Part shown: positions 22,901 through 25,007 of the stretch, piece after piece
Layout: each line of letters opens with the position of its first letter
Numbering within the stretch: position 1 is the stretch's first letter
Assembly: GCA_964499425.1 (NCBI GenBank)
Contig: CAZCLD010000014.1
Location: 1-25,007 of the forward strand
DNA length: 25,007 nt
Reading direction: 5' to 3'
Origin: JAQBYK01 sp964499425
Lineage (GTDB): Bacteria > Patescibacteriota > Gracilibacteria > UBA1369 > LOWO2-01-FULL-3
Position numbers and translations under genes: made by a program
Notes under the pieces: generated by a model
What the model was told of the DNA's origin: nothing
Database searches by the model: none
What the model saw: only the letters and a program-made list of their open reading frames with translations

Positions 22901-24756
22901 ATCGTTCTTACAAAAACAACATCATAGGTTACATTATCAGGATTATCTTCAGTCAAAGTCGCTAGTGCCGGTAAAGCACGCTTTTGCCCACTTCTTTGAT
23001 AAAAAGAATCTTCGTTTCCGGGATAATTTGGCACCAGATAACCTTCCAACAATTCTAGCTCCCATTCCGTAGTCTCAAATTGAGGAAGAAATTCTGCCGC
23101 TACTTTTATACCATCTGCCACAGTCTCAGCACTTCGATCTGCACATTCAAAGCAGGATTTCACATAATAATACGCTGCTCCACGACCTCTTATCCGACCT
23201 TCACGAAGTTGTTGTTCGAAAACCTCGATTACCTTCGCGTGATTTCCCAGCGCATATTCTGCTTCAAGAAGCCTGGCGACACAGACACCCCTGACTTCTA
23301 GAGGAATTTTAGGTGAATCTTCATGGTTTAGTAATTTATCAATTGCACTTACAATTTCAGAAGGTTCAGCGCTATCAGGCTCAGCAAAGAGCCTTAAAAA
23401 CCCGGTTAACATAGCAAAATAAATGTCTGCTGGTATATCTTCATCATTATAGGCCTTCTTTAAAACAGAATATGCTTCCCCCATATTCTTGTCGCGCAAG
23501 GCGGTTCCCCAAAGTGCTTTATAACGAATATCCTTAGTTCGATATCTGGTCTCGGCCTGCGTAAAGGCTGCACTAGGTAAAGCCTGAACACCTTGATCTC
23601 CAGTACCATCAAAAAAGCCGACATCATAAGGAGGAATAAGTTGAGTCACAGCCCTTTTTCGCTCCTCCCACATCTGTCTCACATCGTTCCCTTCACTTCC
23701 ATCAAGCTGCGCTGTACGATTCTCAGCACTTGCGACAAATTGCTCGCCCCTATCAATAATTCTATTAGCCTTACGATAATCGCCCTTAAGCTGAACACAA
23801 CATGTAGCAGCATATTTAGCAAATATAGTTACTGCCATTAATGAAAAAGCTGCAGACACAGCTGTCCCCATCGAGTGGCCGCCATTAAATCCTTTGCACT
23901 CTTGATAAACCATCTTCATCATTTGCAGTCTCACCTGATCACCCTCTTCTTGATGCTTAAGGAGATCGTTAAAGGCAGTAGAAAAGCGTATGTCCATATT
24001 GCTGAACACATCTAAATTTTGTAGAACAAAAACAAAGGCTTCATCCAGCTTCCCCCTTGATCTTTGAAAGTCATAGTAGGTGTCAAAAAACTCAAAACGC
24101 CTTTTATTGCCTCCTCCAACTTTCATTTTAATACCAACCTCAAGGAGCCTGGCAGTTTCTTCAGGAAATTTTCGTGTTAGGCCTCTTTCATGAAAATTAT
24201 CGAGGAAATGTGTTAGCAAAAGGTCTTTTGGTTGCAGCTCAAAAGCTCGTGCTCCTACAACCATACAACGTCTCCAACATTCATCTACTTTTGCTGGGTC
24301 ATCACCATAATGTGCACCATTATCCCCGGCTTTGCGATATCTCTTGTCCCAAAGCATTAAATCCCAATAATCAAGTCGTTCAACTTCAGCAATACTACGA
24401 CCAAGGACATCTGCTGGCCTTAATTGTGCAGCTTCAATCCTGGACATTTCTTTTCCGACTCTAGCAGGTGCATTATGAGGCACCTGCATTTGCTCCACTA
24501 CATCCATTGCTCCAATTCCACCCCCAATACCTGCGAGCATTTCTGGAGAATGAAAAGAAGTTCTACGCTCGATTGAATCGGTTAAGCTATTTACGCCCTT
24601 GTCGACGCCAGGGAGAGGAATATTTACAAATTTTTGCACGTGGGTTTGCCCAGGGAGATCAAGTCCAAGTGCATCACCAGATGGGCTTGCCGTCTGGGAA
24701 GCACGCCTTAAATCATCGATTAGACTAGATGTAGTTCGCGGTCCCTCAGACGGCAT
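19984..24756 (-). CDS. Giant 1590-residue unknown protein, helical-repeat N-terminal half
   Basis: I do not recognise this protein. It has no signal peptide or convincing membrane segment, so it is probably cytoplasmic. Residues 1-100 look disordered. Residues about 125-735 are mostly paired helices with TPR-like character, for example KALWGTALRDKNMGEAYSVL (413-432) and EAEYALGNHAKVIEVFEQQL (498-517). A mixed alpha/beta region follows (about 740-900), then a charged helical stretch near 900-960. The last 600 residues contain beta-rich segments, an acidic loop with paired Cys (KKRLCCSALVLDDD) and a short similarity between DHPLYRHLWLLAVESLAG and NHPMYAEFARALDIGL near the end. The ATG at 24756 is preceded at close range by AAAAGGAT, a poor Shine-Dalgarno site. 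A weak promoter (TTTACG, 17 bases, TAGATT) lies upstream. Its size implies a large scaffold or multidomain enzyme; no catalytic motif is secure. Confidence 0.8.
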   Translation of the reverse strand: MPSEGPRTTSSLIDDLRRASQTASPSGDALGLDLPGQTHVQKFVNIPLPGVDKGVNSLTDSIERRTSFHSPEMLAGIGGGIGAMDVVEQMQVPHNAPARVGKEMSRIEAAQLRPADVLGRSIAEVERLDYWDLMLWDKRYRKAGDNGAHYGDDPAKVDECWRRCMVVGARAFELQPKDLLLTHFLDNFHERGLTRKFPEETARLLEVGIKMKVGGGNKRRFEFFDTYYDFQRSRGKLDEAFVFVLQNLDVFSNMDIRFSTAFNDLLKHQEEGDQVRLQMMKMVYQECKGFNGGHSMGTAVSAAFSLMAVTIFAKYAATCCVQLKGDYRKANRIIDRGEQFVASAENRTAQLDGSEGNDVRQMWEERKRAVTQLIPPYDVGFFDGTGDQGVQALPSAAFTQAETRYRTKDIRYKALWGTALRDKNMGEAYSVLKKAYNDEDIPADIYFAMLTGFLRLFAEPDSAEPSEIVSAIDKLLNHEDSPKIPLEVRGVCVARLLEAEYALGNHAKVIEVFEQQLREGRIRGRGAAYYYVKSCFECADRSAETVADGIKVAAEFLPQFETTEWELELLEGYLVPNYPGNEDSFYQRSGQKRALPALATLTEDNPDNVTYDVVFVRTILKTSKNSDRFLAAAIVMNKKGRHAEGPWALLLADTNRQVASTLAVAGKFVEVRTFIKGIPNFADDSRLKEKYCSALLHPKNLSRAQYDEVCALLDGDEALAVTLKALIDRAKELLKVTTTVGIQDRSFVKRLLASDSNLETIGADDGVKMTFLFGEAREVSDFHRENIQGHAEDGLDWTKFSSDRKVDDGVLSKPLTIQNIRFERGDKGCFVAVCELKREEGDLKREVVKLHIDEDLSLKIRDFKYKPADEAQTKLMIRILEATLLEEISERLDGETIGLAGDMFESRGRLDQFRRRVAEYEKSLSAPSIDVEGIEGITARNEQIIGRLLERLPEMEKEMNFPAREEVDGLISRYIELVRTCRDLDDPVVIYNGATDSRNPFAGCVQNLKIFNRVTAVSELEACGVKSWVLRKYGLNTERKSNLSGYYELECTFDDAQNVPIAVFLDERGVAHIPGIEKDHPLYRHLWLLAVESLAGRVVPEIRPYSRFFKKKPSAPGDKAPLKKLSVSPFDTDDPASQKKRLCCSALVLDDDGETDGEPGQKLSVLDDITDAFNMVDLGEKDISQWPLYYKNGRRFERIDGLFTCEDGGTCVAVDKLKRLVDFDNFPSEATEDLLDGEMVSIEYVHQLIRQKLMDIVRVRTVSSRAYRMHVGFSLPRHRVEEIEGEEFYLVPVKGEGRKRKTVERGGQHYRLDKVPPHTKVQIDGQTFFAIPYQMTPEMRDICRRDSLMDIDLSPIGVMYGVLYNSQTGELLAQTYIGPSKQDEAGTYVNGNVRRYMATHSRGDLAMMLDRKVAAEFDGDEHLAEAIFPVFTNVGFKQGVFPKVWQYLQAERGIQDAAIRMLVDGMRRKLDAQASAAFESELAELDKSPAPVAKVKARDEVARVRTVKQPDFYRINTAIKGSSDYAGLHDTDLLILDENHPMYAEFARALDIGLPKNAGKVIVLVGGPHGRPSKVPRKLLVKVVEDPSFQ

Positions 24757-24931
24757 ATCCTTTTATTAAAGGCGATTAAATCTACAATATTGGGAAGTTT
24801 TCGTAAAGGAAGAGTTTGGCAACGGGAAACATTTCGGCAGTTTGAGAGGTGGCTTTATTATGCGGATTTTTGGCTAGTTTTCCCCGGGGATTTTCACTAA
24901 TATACATTACAAGAAATCAATACCACCACAT
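24757..24931. promoter_or_regulatory. Intergenic region with probable tRNA promoter
   Basis: No gene is seen here. A -10-like TAATAT/TATACA lies at 24898-24906, about 26-28 bases before the tRNA, with a poor TTGGCT -35 candidate at 24870-24875 that is spaced too far. The leftward promoter of the giant gene would also lie in this gap. Confidence 0.4.
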
Positions 24932-25007
24932 CGGGGTGTGGCTTAGTTGGTAAAGCGCACGGCTGGGGGTCGTGAGATCGTGGGTTCAAGTCCCGCCACC
25001 CCGACCA
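24932..25007 (+). tRNA. tRNA-Pro (anticodon GGG)
   Basis: The 76 bases fold as a complete tRNA. The acceptor CGGGGTG pairs with CACCCCG, the D-arm is GCTT/AAGC, and the anticodon arm CACGG/TCGTG encloses the loop CTGGGGG. The T-arm is GTGGG/CCCGC with loop TTCAAGT, followed by A73 and an encoded CCA. The anticodon GGG (24965-24967) reads CCC and CCU proline codons. The C1-G72 pair, A73 and G37 fit bacterial tRNA-Pro identity. The gene ends exactly at the window edge. Confidence 0.96.

Noticed and set aside
23868..23883. GHSMG in the giant protein, like a lipase nucleophile elbow
   Set aside because: It lies in a helical-repeat region and is preceded by a polar stretch (ECKGFNG) instead of the hydrophobic strand the fold needs; no matching Asp/His context was found.
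1..25007. UGA recoding as glycine (Gracilibacteria-type code)
   Set aside because: RF2 is present and frames close normally at TGA, for example at 7656-7658; proteins look complete under the standard code.

Overview
The window looks like a chromosomal segment of a bacterium with a compact, AT-leaning genome, cell-wall genes and many unrecognised proteins. I suspect the Candidate Phyla Radiation (Patescibacteria), perhaps near Peregrinibacteria. That placement is an inference from gene content, short leaders and the lack of Shine-Dalgarno sites, not from a marker phylogeny. The code appears standard: a gene for release factor 2 is present and TGA is used as a stop, for example at 7656-7658. 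This argues against the UGA-glycine code of Gracilibacteria and Absconditabacteria.

Layout, left to right: the 3' part of ftsZ (1-639); a structured non-coding gap; a FemA/B-type peptidyltransferase (809-1807); a Tat-type exported or anchored permuted papain-fold protein (1875-3377). Next comes a compositionally foreign stretch on the minus strand. It holds a GC-rich, short MurJ-type flippase (3413-4669), a lysozyme-like protein with host-type composition (4817-6046), and a GC-rich small membrane-protein fragment whose end runs into the lysozyme-like gene (5976-6254). Then follow a DUF4105-like papain-fold protein (6516-7658), a small helical protein (7706-8053) and a 996-residue repeat-bearing protein (8066-11056). 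These end at a strong bidirectional terminator facing a def-prfB pair (11104-12683).

After that come a Wzx-type oligosaccharide flippase (12723-14219), two tandem S-layer-homology proteins (14325-16561), murD (16564-17916), RNase J with a long basic N-terminal extension (18000-19997), a giant 1590-residue unknown protein (19984-24756) and tRNA-Pro(GGG) at the right edge (24932-25007).

Functionally the window is dominated by the cell envelope: division (FtsZ), precursor synthesis and export (MurD, MurJ, a second flippase), cross-bridge-type modification (FemA/B), likely wall hydrolases or amidases (two permuted papain folds, one lysozyme-like protein), and surface display (SLH proteins). Housekeeping translation and RNA-decay genes (prfB, def, rnj) are interspersed. 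Host-type genes share a recognisable start architecture: TTGAC(A/C/T) and TAtAAT-like boxes 16-18 bases apart, then a leader of 0 to about 25 bases without a Shine-Dalgarno site. The MurJ gene instead has a textbook Shine-Dalgarno site and high GC, which supports separate ancestry.

The least explained material is the 1590-residue protein, the 996-residue protein with its split duplicated QNPDGS motif around a PGKE repeat, and the GC-rich patches that bracket the lysozyme-like gene.
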